This document shows positions 1 through 13,000 of a DNA stretch of 64,000 nt, one piece after another; position 1 is the stretch's first letter; each line of letters begins with the position of its first letter. The stretch lies in NCBI GenBank assembly GCA_008711295.1, contig VUYV01000102.1:2107541-2171540 (forward strand), written 5' to 3'. The notes beneath the pieces were generated by a model that made no database searches, was not told the DNA's origin, and saw only the letters and a list, made by a program, of their open reading frames with translations. The DNA comes from Anarhynchus alexandrinus (lineage: Eukaryota > Chordata > Aves > Charadriiformes > Charadriidae). Made by a program: the position numbers and the translations under genes.

Positions 1-3000
1 CGTTTTCCCCTTTAGTTACAAGAATAAAAGACCAAACACTTCAATAAAAAAAAAAAAAAAAAAAAATAATAAAAGAAAAAAAAACCCATACAGGTTGGGG
101 GTGGGGCTAAAAGCAGTTTATTAGAAATTGATACTGCAAAGCAGTGAGGCATACATTTTATTCCCTGGTACCTACCCCATACATAGAAGTTTTAAGTTCA
201 ACTTCTGTGATGATCTTTCTTTCCTCTTGATTTGGGGCCTCTTTTCGTTCTCATGTCTTTTCCATGCCTACCCTAAAATATATTTTTCGCAATCAACAGT
301 AAAATAGATTACTAATGAAATAAGCATGTTGGAGGAAGAAAAATCCCTGATAATCCTAAAATAAACAAACAGGCAAAAGATTAAAATAAATTTCAGAGAA
401 CACTAGTGCATATAGAACCACCTAATTAAATTCATAGAAAACATCATCTGGGCCAAAGCCCTGAAAACAACTCAGGAGTGTCTGTTTTCTTGTGAATTTA
501 TGTGTACATCAATTACTTTCTCTATTCATTATTTACATATAAAATTAATAACACTTTTTCATCGCAAAATAAAACATTGTCAGCTATATTTATAATGTGA
601 GGCTATCTTATCTTTTATTTGCTCTAAAGAGACCAAATTCTCTCAAGGCAAGATTATTTAAAATGAATACGGTGTTTCATTGTTTACTGAACCAGTCCTA
701 ACAATGTAAGTGACAAGTCAGTCAGAGAGAGGTGAATTAGGAATTCAGCCCAGTGCTAGATTTCTAAATTCTGGTAGATGGCATCTTCCTCTCGAGTTCT
801 GCAGCATTACCTCCTTCTCTCTATTCACTAGATAAGGGAGGCAAGCACTTGTAGGATGTAAAGTTCAGTAAACATCCAAACAGTACATAAAAACGCATGA
901 TTCAAGTGAAAAAAAAAAATTATCACTTGTTTCTAAACCAAATCTTTCTTTCACACATTATTTGTACCTTTCTGTATCTGTGATTCTTTCAGATTTACTA
1001 GACTTTTCAGAGAACTGTTTCATTTGTCGATAGATATTTTACTATGCTTTTACACAAGGTTGTTATTATTATTGTTATGGCTATTGTTATTTATGAAAAA
1101 GTATTCATAGAGAAAATATGTTATATGAAGTAAAAATTCTTTCCTCCGATCAACATTAGTAAAGGAAAATTTGCATTAAAATATTATATTCCTGCATTAT
1201 GAATTACAGATCTATTGTGATGATTATACAGCAGAATTTTTTCCGGTGTTACTGGATTTGGAAATTTAAGGGGATCTGGGTAATCTTTACATAAGAATTA
1301 ATATCAGAGCCTATCAGTGCCCCATGTCCATTTTCGTCTCTGAAATGTTGGAAGTTATTTAAATGAAAAAATACTGTGCTACTTTGTAAATGTACATTCC
1401 AAATATAATTAGGACTGCTTGTTGGGATTTTTTTAATTATACAGGGGAACACACTTCAGTGGAAAACAGCAGAACACATTAAGTTTTGCTCATGGTATGA
1501 ATTTCTTTTACTCTGGAAAGGACACGAATCGCGACTCTATATAACAATCTTGAAATCAACATTCCGAGAGTTCATCTTTATCGGAACACACAATTTGATC
1601 AATACAAGTTGCTGCAGTTAAAATTCTGTATTATATCATTTTACTAAATAACAGAAGATAAATGCAGCTGAAGTCAGACATTGATAAATTCTCCCCGCAG
1701 GAAATGTTTTCACAACAGATGGTCTCTAAATATGTAACTTACGTGAAATATAACTCCCAGTAGACATTTTTATAATAAAAAAAGTTAAGTAAAGAAAAAA
1801 TAGACACATTACAATTATGGACCTTAATTGCCTGAGTAGTTAGAATAGAAAATCCTTTGAATGTAAGCAGAACAAAGCAGAGAAATGTTAATGATCTATA
1901 CCTAAGTAAATGGTGCATGACATAGAGTAATTGTATATTTTCCAAGATCCTTTCCAAGCACTGCATTTTTTTTGTTTGGTATGGCTGAAATTACTAAATA
2001 ACTAAAGAAGACTAAAATGTCTTTGATTTAAGACCTCATTTTTCTTATTTTTTTTTTAGTTCATTTTGTTCACTCGGGCTTTTCCCTGCATCACATAACA
2101 ACACTATACATTGTTAACGTAGCCAAAAAAAAATTGCAGCACACACAGACTTAGATTTTTCAGCTGTCTTAAATATTTAATAAGTGTTTTGTTTCCATTT
2201 TGAAGAAAAGGGGTGAGGCCCAAAGCTTTGAAGAAGAGATCACATAACCTGTAATGAGGTTTCTCAGTGCTCTGGAAGGAGGGAGGATAAAGACGTTGTC
2301 GACATTCCTGTGGTTTGAAATAGTTTCACTGTTGGCATCACATTTGTGGACATTTACAAATATTTATTTACTCTGTGCAGAGTGAAATTGCTTATGTGTC
2401 ACCCACTCCCACTGTGGTAGAAGTGGCTGTATTTCTTTAGCTACTCGCCTAAATTCAGCTGTTGAAACTTTAGGCTTCAAGTCTAAGCTAGCTGTCTGGG
2501 CTCTGCCTCCCGTCAACGAAGGCAATAGGAGGAGCCTCTCAAAGTAGGTATTTAAGACACTGGTGCAGACACAAATTCTGTGTCTGCAGTCTCTCTCTCC
2601 TGCTCCTCCTCCACCCACCCATGACCTCAGAGAGAGCTTAATTAGAGTCCAGACAGATTCCTGCCCTAAACAAACTTTGTCTTCTCATATCCAAGACGTC
2701 TTTCTTCAACACCCTGCATGCTCACAATATTTAAGTTTTATTCTTAGGGCAGAGTCAGTTTTGCATTATGCATTTCTGCTGTGTTCAGTAAAACACTTAC
2801 TGAGAGGTGTGGTTAAGATCCTAGACCTAATACCACGTGGTATGTTGTTACTCTGTCTAACCACCTCATTCCTCATTGCATTTCATCTATTGATTTAGTG
2901 TATCATATTTAGCCCAGTGAAAAGTTGTGGTAAACTGTCAAATATGGAGACATTAAGATGTTTGTAGAGTTAATGTTTCCTTTGATACATGACTTCTAAA

Positions 3001-4130
3001 CAATTGTTATAAACTAGAAAGTTAATGCATTAGCAAGAAAGACCGAACAAAAATTGTAACACAAGTCTGAATTTCAGGCCAAAATAATTGGTGAAAAAAA
3101 CCCACCTTATAACATTTAACATTATTTATTATAGCATTTGCAAAATACAATAACTTGGTCCAGAAGTATTATACAAAGACTCCTCCACACATCAGGATAA
3201 TTGTGTCTGAATTAAGGTACAATAGTATCTCCCATTTTAAGTTAAAGAGAAAAGTCACGTATTTAGAAGAAACTATTTGAAGTTTTCATTTGCATGCCAG
3301 GATTTCAGGGTGAAAGTGGGAGATGGTGTCCAAGGAAGTCTGTTCTGAGGAAGAGTATGTAGGGTGGCATGGGGTAAAATGGGGTCATTTCCCCTACATA
3401 AACAAGAGAAAACTACAACACAGAAGAAATTTCTATGTAGCAGTAAGGAATGTTTTGAAAGGCGGGCATTGTCTTGATAACACATTTTGTTACATTTCCT
3501 CATTTTTGTAACTCTGTTATCCCATTTTGCTAAAGATTAAACTGTTTCTAATTTTACATATAAAAAAAACCACACCCCAAAACCAAACCAACCCCCCACC
3601 CTTTCATAGTTTATTACATAGTTTATTATTATTATAATAAAGACACACTTTTATTCACACTTTAATAGAAAAGTGTTCAGATAAGCCATGTGAGAAAGAT
3701 TCAAACCAAGGTCTGAAAAAGTATCACTCTTGGAAATTTTTATGGCCTCCAGAGACCTAACAAAATCTGCACAATTCTATCTGCATCCCTAGGACAGCTC
3801 CTTTATTTCTCTCACCTAAGAGGCCTTGCTGTCTACCTGCTCCTTGCTGTTTTCTAGTCTAGCTACAGGTTGTCTGCTTGCTAAGTGTCCCAAGGTTTGC
3901 TGCCCCATCACATGCCCTGATGCTTCCTCAAAGGATCATATCCATGTGCTCTGATAGAGAATATGCCATCCATCCCTCCATTCAGAAAGTTTCCACAAAC
4001 ATAAATTTAACAGCCACGGACAGGGAAATGTTAAAGCTTCCCCTTGCCTGCTAAGCCATTCCACCTAAAAAAACCGTAACAATTGGTAATATACTTTAAA
4101 TAGTAAATAAACACAAATTAACAGTCGATA
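1..4130. other. AT-rich non-coding stretch, no gene recognised
   Basis: I see no gene with recognisable domains or codon structure. The ORFs here are short and overlap on both strands. The stretch holds a poly(A) tract near its start. At about 2360-2640 there is a slightly GC-richer patch open on both strands that matches nothing I know. Confidence 0.6.
43..84. repeat. Poly(A)-rich tract
   Basis: An uninterrupted run of 21 A (46-66) is followed by A-rich sequence to about 84. Only about 40 bases lie to its left, so I cannot say whether it is the tail of a retroposed copy that starts outside the window. Confidence 0.9.
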
Positions 4131-4244
4131 TGCTACCTAAGAAGGGTCTTTGCACAGGAGTTAGCAGGGCTTATTGAAAGAGCTTTAAAATCAATTTGAA
4201 TGAGAAAATGATGTTTTGGGAACCACAGAAGTGCCTGAGAATGA

Positions 4245-4973
4245 TTGCATAGGAAATGGGGCTTCTCCTCCAAAAATATGGCAGGATCAATAGCCCAACT
4301 GAAGTGCAACTGCACCAATGTGCACAGCATGGGCAACAAACAGGAGTTGGAAGCCACTGTGCAGCAGGAAAACTATGATATAGTTGCCATCACGGAAACA
4401 AGGTGGGATGACTCGCACAAGTGGAGTGTTGAAACGGATGGCTATAAACTCTTCAGAAGGGACAGCTAAGAGAAGAAAGGCAGTGGTGTAGCCCTGTATG
4501 TTAGGGAGCGTTTTGACTGTTTGGAGCTTGATGATGGTGACTACAGGATTGAGCATGTATGGGTAAGAATCAAGGGGAAGGCCAGCAAGGCAGATATAGT
4601 GGGAGTCTGTTATAGACCACCCAACCAGTATGAAGAGGCAGAGGAAATATTCTATAAGCAGCTGGGACAAGTCTCAAAATTGCTAGCCCTTGCTCTTGTG
4701 GGGATCTTCAACTTACCAGATGTCTGCTGGAAATGCAATACAGTAGGGAGGACACAGTCTAGGATTGTGGAAGAGAACTTCCTGACACAGCTGGTGAGGG
4801 ATCCAACTCGGAAAGGCGCCCCACTGGACCTCTTGTTTGTGAACAGAGAAGAACTTGTGGGTGATGTGATTATTGGAGGCCATCTTGGGTACAGTGATCA
4901 CAAAATGGTAGATTTTTTGATTCTTGGAGAAGTAAGAAGGGGGGTCAGCAGAGCTGCTACCTTAGACTTCTAG
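4245..4973 (+). pseudogene. CR1 ORF2 endonuclease region (broken)
   Basis: This is the N-terminal endonuclease domain of the CR1 ORF2 polyprotein, which nicks the target to start reverse transcription. One frame reads through nearly all of it. It begins with the family's Cys/Asn-rich start followed by an SMGNKQE-like motif. The catalytic Glu lies in ITETRWD (Glu codon 4395-4397), and a C-terminal SDH motif is at 4893-4901. Two lesions are clear. An in-frame TAA at 4467-4469 interrupts the domain. The expected GDFN motif reads GIFN because codon 4704-4706 is ATC, which removes a catalytic Asp. A TAG at 4971-4973 ends the frame. There is no sign of host-gene function. Confidence 0.88.
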
Positions 4974-5035
4974 AGGGCTACCTTCTTCTAGAGGGCAGAC
5001 TTTGGCCTGTTTAGGAGCCTGGCTGATAGATTCCC

Positions 5036-6820
5036 TTGGGAGGCAGACCTGAAGGGCAAAGGAGTCCAGGAAGGCTGGACATTGTTCAGGAAGGAAATCT
5101 TAAAAGCGCAGGAGCAGGCTGTCACCATGTGCCAAAAGATGAGCTGGAGGGAAGAAGACTGGCCCGGCTGAAAAGAAAGTTTTGGCTGGAACTTAAAAAA
5201 AAAAAGAGAGTTTGTGACCCTTGGAAGAAGGGGCAGGCAACTCAGGAGTAACGCAAGGATGTCTTGAGGTTATGCAGGGAGAAAATTAGAAGGGCCAAAG
5301 CCCAACTAGAACTTAATCTGGCTACTGCTGCAAAAGACAATACAAAATGTTTCTATAAATGCTTTAGCAACAAAAAGAGGGCTAAGGAGAATCTCCCTCC
5401 TTTATTGTATGTGGGGGGAAACATAGTAACAAAAGATGAGCAAAAGGCTGAGGTACTTAATGCTTTTTTGCCTTGGTCTTTAACAGTAACACCAGTTGTT
5501 CTCAGGGTACTCAGCCCCCAGAGCTGGAAGACAGGGACAGGGAGCAGAATGAAGCCCCCATAGTCCAAGGAGAAGCAGTTAGTGACCTGCTACACCACTT
5601 AGACACACACAAGTCTATGGGGCTGGATGGGATCCCTTCAATGTGCTGAGGTAGCTGGTGGAAGTGCTCACCAAGCCACTTTCCATCATTTATCAGCAGT
5701 CCTGGCTAATCAGGGAGGTCCCAGTTGACTGAAAGCTAGCAAATGTGACACTTGTCTGCAAGAAGGGCTGGCAGGAGGATCTACAGGCCTGCCAGTCTGG
5801 CCTCAGTGCTGAGGAAGGTTATGGAGCAGATCATCTTGAGTGCCAACACGCAGGACATACAGGAAAAGCAGGCGATCAGGCCCGGTCAGCATGAGCTTAT
5901 GAAAGGCAGGTCCTGCTTGACTAACTTGATCTCCTTTTATGACGAGGTGACCTGCTAAGTGGATGAGGGAAAAGCTGTGGATGCTGTTTGCCTGGACTTT
6001 AGCAAAGCCTTTGACACTGTTTCCCACAGCATTCTCCTGGAGAAACAGGCTGATCACAACTTGGATGGGCATATGCTTTGCTGGATAAAAAACTGACTGG
6101 ATGGCTGGGACCAAAGAGCTGTGATGAATGGAGTTAAATCCAATTGGCAGCCAGTCACAAGTGGTGTTCCCCAAGGCTCAGTGTTGGGGACAGTTCTGTT
6201 CAATATCTTTATCAGTGACCTGGATAAGGGGATCAAGTGCACCCTTAGTAAGTTAGCAGATGACACCAAGTTGTGTGGGAGTGTTGATCTGTCTGAAGGT
6301 AGAAAGGCTCTACAGAGGGATCTGGACAGGTTGGATTGATGGGCCGAGGCCAATGGTATGAGGTTCAACAAGGCCAAGTGCCAGGTCCTGCACCTGGGTC
6401 ACAAATACCCCTTGCAGCGCTACAGGCTTGGGGAAGAGTGGCTGGAAAGCTGCCTGGTGGAAAATGACCTGGAGGTTGTTGGTTGACAGCCCACTGAACA
6501 TGAGCCAGAAATGTGCCCAGGTGGCCAAGAAGGCCAACAGCATCCTGGTTTATATCAGAGATAGTGTGGTCATCAGGACTAGGGAAGTGATTGTCCCCCT
6601 GTACTCAGCCCTGGTGAGGCCCCACCTCGAATACTGTGTTCAGTTTTGGGCGCCTCCCTACAAGAAATGCATTGAGGTACTGAATTGTGTCCAGAGAAGG
6701 GCAATGAAGCTGGTGAAGGGGCTAGAGAACAATTTGTATGAGAAGCGGCTGAGTGAACTGGAGTTGTTTAGTCTGGAGAAAAGGATGCCCAGGGGAGACC
6801 TTTTCACTCTCTGCAACTAG
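5036..6820 (+). pseudogene. CR1 ORF2 reverse transcriptase and C-terminal region (broken)
   Basis: This is the reverse transcriptase half of CR1 ORF2, which copies the element's RNA into DNA at the nicked target. The reading frame changes several times: near 5150, between about 5470 and 5578, near 5641, near 5780 and near 6485. Recognisable parts include the Lys/Arg-rich linker with CFYKCFSNKKRAKE at about 5350, motif A (DFSKAFDTV, from 5995), the [10 protein letters not shown] motif at about 6160, and motif C with LADD in place of the usual FADD (Asp codons 6259-6264). The C-terminal [14 protein letters not shown] region lies in the frame ending at 6820. In-frame stops occur at 5956-5958, 6094-6096 and 6337-6339. 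Both catalytic Asp residues of motif C survive, but the frame is destroyed, so this is a dead copy. Confidence 0.92.
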
Positions 6821-7064
6821 TTGAAAGGAGGTTGTTGTGAGGTAGATGTTGGTCTCCTCTCCCAAGCAACAACTGATAGAACAACCCAAAAGGGTTATCG
6901 AGGATTAAAACAGGCTGCCCAGGTAAGTGGTTGAATCACCATTCCTGGAGGTATTTAGAAGACCTGTAGATATGGTGCTTAGGGACATGGTTTAGTGGTG
7001 GACTTGGCAGTGTTTGGTTAATGGTTGGATTCTATGATCTTAAAGTTCTTTTCCAACCTAGATG

Positions 7065-7080
7065 ATTCTATAATTCTATA
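7065..7080 (+). repeat. CR1 3'-terminal octamer repeats
   Basis: Two perfect tandem copies of ATTCTATA end the element. Short tandem octamers instead of a poly(A) tail are the hallmark of CR1, and they fix both the 3' end and the orientation. Confidence 0.9.
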
Positions 7081-10000
7081 ATGCTGACTTTCCATTTTAT
7101 TTTGTAGAACACACTTGTCCTATTCTTACCCTTAATCTTTCTGTTGGTCAGACTGCTCCACGGAGATGACTACACCTAAACACCATGATGAATAGACACA
7201 TCTGAGGGTTTTGCAGAAAATTCTTTTGCCCACTGCTTCTTTCGCAGGCAAAACCAAGTGCACTTATGCAAGCATCAGACTGTAGAGACGTGATATCTGG
7301 TACTGGGGAAGATGCTGTAAGCCTCACAAACTGTTAGTTATTACCGTGATAAAAAGCACAGATAGCACGTATGTCAGCTCTTTTGGAGTAGCAGCAAACA
7401 TTAACAGTCATAAGGCTTTAGAACTAGTCATTGTGTATTTCCTTTTTTATATGTATATTAGATTCATTTGTGCAAACTACATGATTCTGGTCCTTTAAAA
7501 CAAATAAGGAATAAATCATAGTCTGAATAACATGTTTTAATAGCTGGAACATTTGGCAAGATTATATTCAAATATCCCAATAGACAACAAATGCAATAAA
7601 ACTTGTTTTTAACAGATTTCAAAGCAGAAATTTAAAAACATTTTCTGTATTTTTAACTTTTTTACTGTGATGCTCTTCTCACTGTATTAAGATTTAATTT
7701 GCAGTCATGTTAGTTTACCGTTTAAAATGACATTGATGTGGGAATTTTGTATATAGATATGCAATACAGAACTGCTGTCTTCTGAAAAACAACTTACAAA
7801 CGGAAAAACAAAACTCCCTTGGGATTTAATAAACATATGTAGATATTCACCCATGAATTAGCTGAAGGATTTCCCAGGACTTCTTGATTAAAACAGAATT
7901 AGGGCCTAGTCTACTGCATCTAGACATCTAACTGTCATCTAAATTTTATGTGCCTAATGCACTGGTCACACTAAATATATTAAGTTCTTCTACAGTCAGT
8001 GGAAAGTGACTTTTAAAGGCTACCAGAAGAAAATAAATTCAATCTGACATGGAGGCTTTCAAACAACTTTTCTGTTGACTATAAAGTCTTTATCAAACGG
8101 AAGGACTATCTGTAGATGGTGGATCCCTTTCTTAATGGTAGAATGTGCCTCAGTTCCCCCTTCAGTCTGTGCATTAGGACCAATAAGGCACCACTGATGT
8201 TCTATATTCTTCATTCCCAGGTAATCCCAATAGACATGAGAACTATAACCATGGCCTTAGGAGAACAAATGGATGAATGGTCCCTGTGATCACTGGCCTG
8301 GGGCTATAATTATGACTAAATAATAATAGTTTGACACAGAATGATTGGCCAAATCACAGAACGCTATATTTTGTTGTGATTATATGGTGCAGGATAAAAG
8401 CTACTATATCATGTCTTCTGTGGCCTGCTTCCTAAATGAACAGTGTTTGAAGAAAGCATGTATATTGTTCTACTTCTGCTAACTGCTGTGAAAACACACC
8501 AGATGTATGTCTCAAGTACCAAACTCTAGCTTAGTGGGAAAAGAGCCAATAGCATATCCAAAGCAAGAATGGTGGGATTACTGTCCAAGTGTCCGTTTCA
8601 AATATGGAGCTGTCACACATGTAGAAAAGTTTAAAATAAGTAATGAAAACAAAGCTCAAAAATACATACTCTAGTATATTATTTGCTTAACATTATCATT
8701 TTAATTGAAGTTCAAGACTCTTCCCTTATAAAATTGTGATAAATAAGAGTTGCAGATGCTGGAAAGTAATCTATCCTCTAATGACTTTCCTGTATCTCTA
8801 CAATAAGAGTTATTATCACGTAACTATTATTACTTTAGAAAAGACTGGTAATTTTGGTGACAGTGAGTAGATTATAACAGCCTTTCTGGCTTTGCTGCAC
8901 AGAAAGGGGTCCAAAAGAAACTGAAGCCAGCAGTGAGGCTTCATCCCATCCTGCCACACTGGGACACTAATTTTCCAAGTTTTCCATTAACCATTACAAG
9001 TGTCTTTTTTAAAACCTGTCATTTGTTTGTTTCTTACTGAAAAATATTTTAAGGATAATATTGACTGTGCATGATTTTGAGATAACTGGCTTTGCATGAG
9101 TTTCTAAGTAATCGTGCCCTTCAGGCCAGAGACCACAGAGGGGTTCATGTCCACAGTACTTAGGAATAATCTTTCTCGGATCTGACTTGCTGCATCCGTG
9201 TTACAAACCGTTTGGCCCTGAAGCTTCTCTGACTCCATATAGAATCCCTGAAACATGACTCTTATTTTGTGTGTGGTTTATTTCTGTTCAAGGAATGCAA
9301 CATAATGTGACAGCTGTATTACAATTCATTGTTTTTTAATGCATGAAACAAGGGTTTGTTGTGGGGATATGAGGAGGCTTCTGAAGAAACACAGATTGCT
9401 GGGATTAGTTTTGGAGGACCTGGAAGAGGGAACAAACCCACAATTACTACAATACCATCGTGAACAGATCTGGAGTGAACTCTACCCAAATATTGCCTTG
9501 GAGAGCATATTTTGAGCAACCCAAATTGGCCAGGGAGTAGAGCAACAACTAAGTGGTGTGAGGCAAGGATTTTAGGCTTGTGGTTGTTCTCTGGCTCTTT
9601 TATTTATCACAGTAGTACTCACACTCCCTCACTGTGTTAACATAATTCACAACAATAAAGGTTGGCAAAAAAATTCTGTATTTCAAGAAATCCAGATACT
9701 GAAGATATTCTTCACTTCTTTTTTTAAAAAGGATATTTTCTGGAGACAAGTTGACCAGAAAAATATATTTTGTCCAGAAAAACAAGTGATACAAATATCA
9801 CAGTTAGCCATGGTGCTAATACAGGAGACCACACAGGTAAAATGTGTGTGATTTCTGGCAGTTGTGTATGTCATACTCTCATTTAAAACATCTAATTATT
9901 TGTCATTGTGACAATGGAGTGAGGAGTAAGGCAACAAAAGACTGAATGTACACGATGTTGTTACATGGATGGCTTTTTTTTTTTTTGTCCTTTATGAATT

Positions 10001-13000
10001 AACACAAGATCAAAATGTTCACCAAACTGACTCAAGTCTAAGATGGGGACTGAAAAATACCAAAGGACACCTATGGAGTGGTACTTTACATTTACATTTC
10101 TTGCTTTGCCAACTCGTTTTTTTCAAGTCTTTGTCTACAGATAGTAAAGTGCATTCATTTGCAATCATAAAGGCCATCATTTACTATTACCTTTATGCGA
10201 TTACTCATCTTTGTTCTTTCTTGCAAATGCCACTATAAGCATTAACACTAAGTTCAACTGTGCTGTTGTTATTATTAGGAATGGCACTTCTCAGAAAGTG
10301 GTCTCATAATAATTTCTGTACAATACAGAATACCAAAGTTTCTAAATGACTATTTTGTTAACTTCTAAGCTTCTAACTTTGCATGTGCCTTGAAAATCAG
10401 TATTAAATCGTAGTTTTCTTACTGTCCTTTAAAACATACGCCCATATATTACGAATCTCAATGGCAAATGCTAATCATACATGAAGCAGTCCATTATGAA
10501 TTCTTAATTGTCTATAACTATTATGTCTGTGTTAACCACAGACACAGCTGGAAAGATGGAAGAAAAGCCTGTGGTTTTGTGTTTGTTGCTTTTTTCTCAT
10601 CATCAGACACTGACATGGTCTATCAGCAATATTCAATGGAGAAACTGGTGAATATTAAACAGCAATAAGCTTTTGAGGTTTTGAGGAAGGAAGACATTTC
10701 TTTAAAAGGATAGAAATCTTCTGCGCACTGAGCAACTAAGGCTGAAATGAGATAATACAATAAAGCTACATCACAGTTAAAACCTTTGGGATTATTTTCA
10801 ACTGTTGACATTTTTCTGCTAGCGTAGGATAAGCCTGACTTGAATGGCTATGTCATACGCATTGAACACATGTTTAGGTGCTTTGACGGCCTACAGGCTG
10901 ATACAATAGTAATTTTTCTAGGAACTACTGGAGGTAATTCAAAAAGTAAAACTCCATGTCTTTCCTTATTTTAAAAAGCAAACTTCCCGAGGATTGGATA
11001 GGGAAGATGATATGTCTCAAATACAGACATCATTGGGAAAAGCCTATTGCATCCCTAGGAGCATGTAAATTTTATAAATATGATCTTCATATGAGGCATT
11101 GAAAGAGAACACCTAATGCCTCAGACTACGGAGTTTTGAGGTGATAATTGTAAAGATAAAAAGGTATTCTAGGAGTTGAAGGCAAGAAAAGATCGATACT
11201 CTCAACTGCCATGTTCATTTGGAGCAACAAACTAGACGGGATCTATGAAACTCTGTGATGCCGTGGAGAGTTCTTTTTCTTAACAAAAAAAAACAACAAA
11301 CCCTGAGGCCTCTGTTTTCCTGAGCGTTCTGCTGATTTTCTGCAGAGAAGACAGAATGTGTCACTACAGGTGCTCATCAGAATACTTACAGCAAAGATTT
11401 TGATTAGTAAACAAAATTCTCCCCTGTGCTGCTAGTATCCAGCTGCAGTTCTGCTACAGAATTTGCCAGAGTTCTTCCTGTCTCTGCTGAAAGAAAGAGA
11501 GGGAAACTGGCAACGAGTATATCTTTTTCTTTTTATTTTCCTGTCCCTTTGGTAATACACAGGTAAAAGAAGTTAATGTTTAATCATTATCACTAGCACA
11601 CAGGCACACACATTTGGTTGTTTGGTGTGCTTATTGACTTTAATTTAAGAATGTGAATTAAGGAATGACTCCAAAACATACAAAAGAAGATGTGACAATT
11701 TAGACTGGGAATATTGTGCTGACTGAACATAACAGTATGGTTTAAGTCAGTTGAGTTAAATACACACTGCTACAGAATGGTTGATCAAAAGTAGTTCATA
11801 GTTTTAAGAGTAGGTAAAGAATACTTACTGATTAATCTCAGACAGCTGTGCCTGTTGTGCCATTTTAGCTTCATTTTACAGATTATTACTGAACTAGTGG
11901 TTCATTTCAATCTGCACTATAGACCTCGTTACAGCATGATAAAATGAATGCCCTAGGCCATCCACAAAGTGAGATGATTTATGATTCTAATGTAATCAAT
12001 AGGATAAATTGATGTGCAGGTATTCCTTATGATTGCATACTAGAATGACTGTATTCAAAATCACATTTAACCTATCTTTTAGCACAAACAGAAACACCAC
12101 CTGCTTGTTTTTCTCTTTAATTCCTCTTTGCCCTGGGGGAAAGCAAAACAAATGGCAACTTACCATAATTTTAGTTGGAGGTCACTTACTCTTCCTTTCC
12201 CAAAAGACTTTTCCCATTATTCACCTGTTTTTAAATATGCCTAACAAAAAAAAAAAGTCTCCATTTGTTTAAAAATACTAACAACCGTTATCACTGCTAA
12301 CAGTCGTCCTGGATTGCAGAGCTAGGGATTTTAGAGCTTAGTGTGTGCTATCAGATTGTAGGATATGGTTATTTCCCGCCAGTCTGAGAATCACTTTCTA
12401 CTTGGTCATTCCTCTTTTCATGACCTACGAAGCTAGTTTGAGCAAGTCTTTGAGGAAAATTAATTGCATGGATCCCTAAAAAACCCTTTCATGTCTCTAT
12501 ATCTGTTACTGGGTTGGGGTTTTTTGTCTCTGTTGCCAGAAGCTGTCAAAGAAAAAAGTCTTACACAGTAAAAGGAAGATTAAAGACAGCCCAACACTGT
12601 AATTCTAACAAACGCCAATGCATTTTAAAGATAGCATATGTATCAACAATTTATAATTAACATATACAGAAATCCTAAATAAAAATTGGAATGTAAAAAT
12701 TAAAAAAGTCTTAATTCTTGTTCTTAAAAAAATAAATACTGCTATTGCAAACCCTAATGCATTGTTTTCCTGCTTTCTGAAGTTGCTTTCTTATTAAAAG
12801 TGATCTGTTCAAGTAAAAAAGGGAAGAAAGAAGAGTACATTTGCATTACTACCTACTTAAATCTTATGAAAAATAAATTAAGGTATCCACAGACAAAAGA
12901 TTCTTTTCTACATTCTGGCTATAGCATACACTGTCCAACAATCAACTTAAGTTGTGACTTTACTTTTAATTTTCAATGGGACAAACCACCCAAAAATTCA

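Larger units (their letters stand above)
4135..7082 (+). mobile_element. CR1 LINE retrotransposon, 5'-truncated, degenerate
   Basis: This is a CR1 non-LTR retrotransposon of about 2.9 kb in sense orientation. Translated pieces show the CR1 ORF2 order: apurinic-type endonuclease (about 4278-4973), linker, reverse transcriptase (about 5270-6500) and C-terminal region (to about 6820). The 3' untranslated part follows and ends in two direct ATTCTATA octamers at 7065-7080, the diagnostic CR1 3' end. Full-length CR1 is about 4.5 kb, so ORF1 and the 5' end are missing, as expected from incomplete target-primed reverse transcription. The 5' boundary near 4135 is judged by eye and could be off by tens of bases. 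The copy cannot be autonomous because ORF2 is broken in many places. Confidence 0.92.

Noticed and set aside
2364..2898. Overlapping ORFs on both strands with a GC-richer composition
   Set aside because: No recognisable protein family and no convincing splice or promoter signals. Possibly an unrecognised old repeat, but I cannot support a class.
4287..4670. 127-codon minus-strand ORF
   Set aside because: It is the antisense shadow of the CR1 endonuclease region.
5803..6377. Two minus-strand ORFs of 107-123 codons
   Set aside because: They are antisense shadows of the CR1 reverse transcriptase region.
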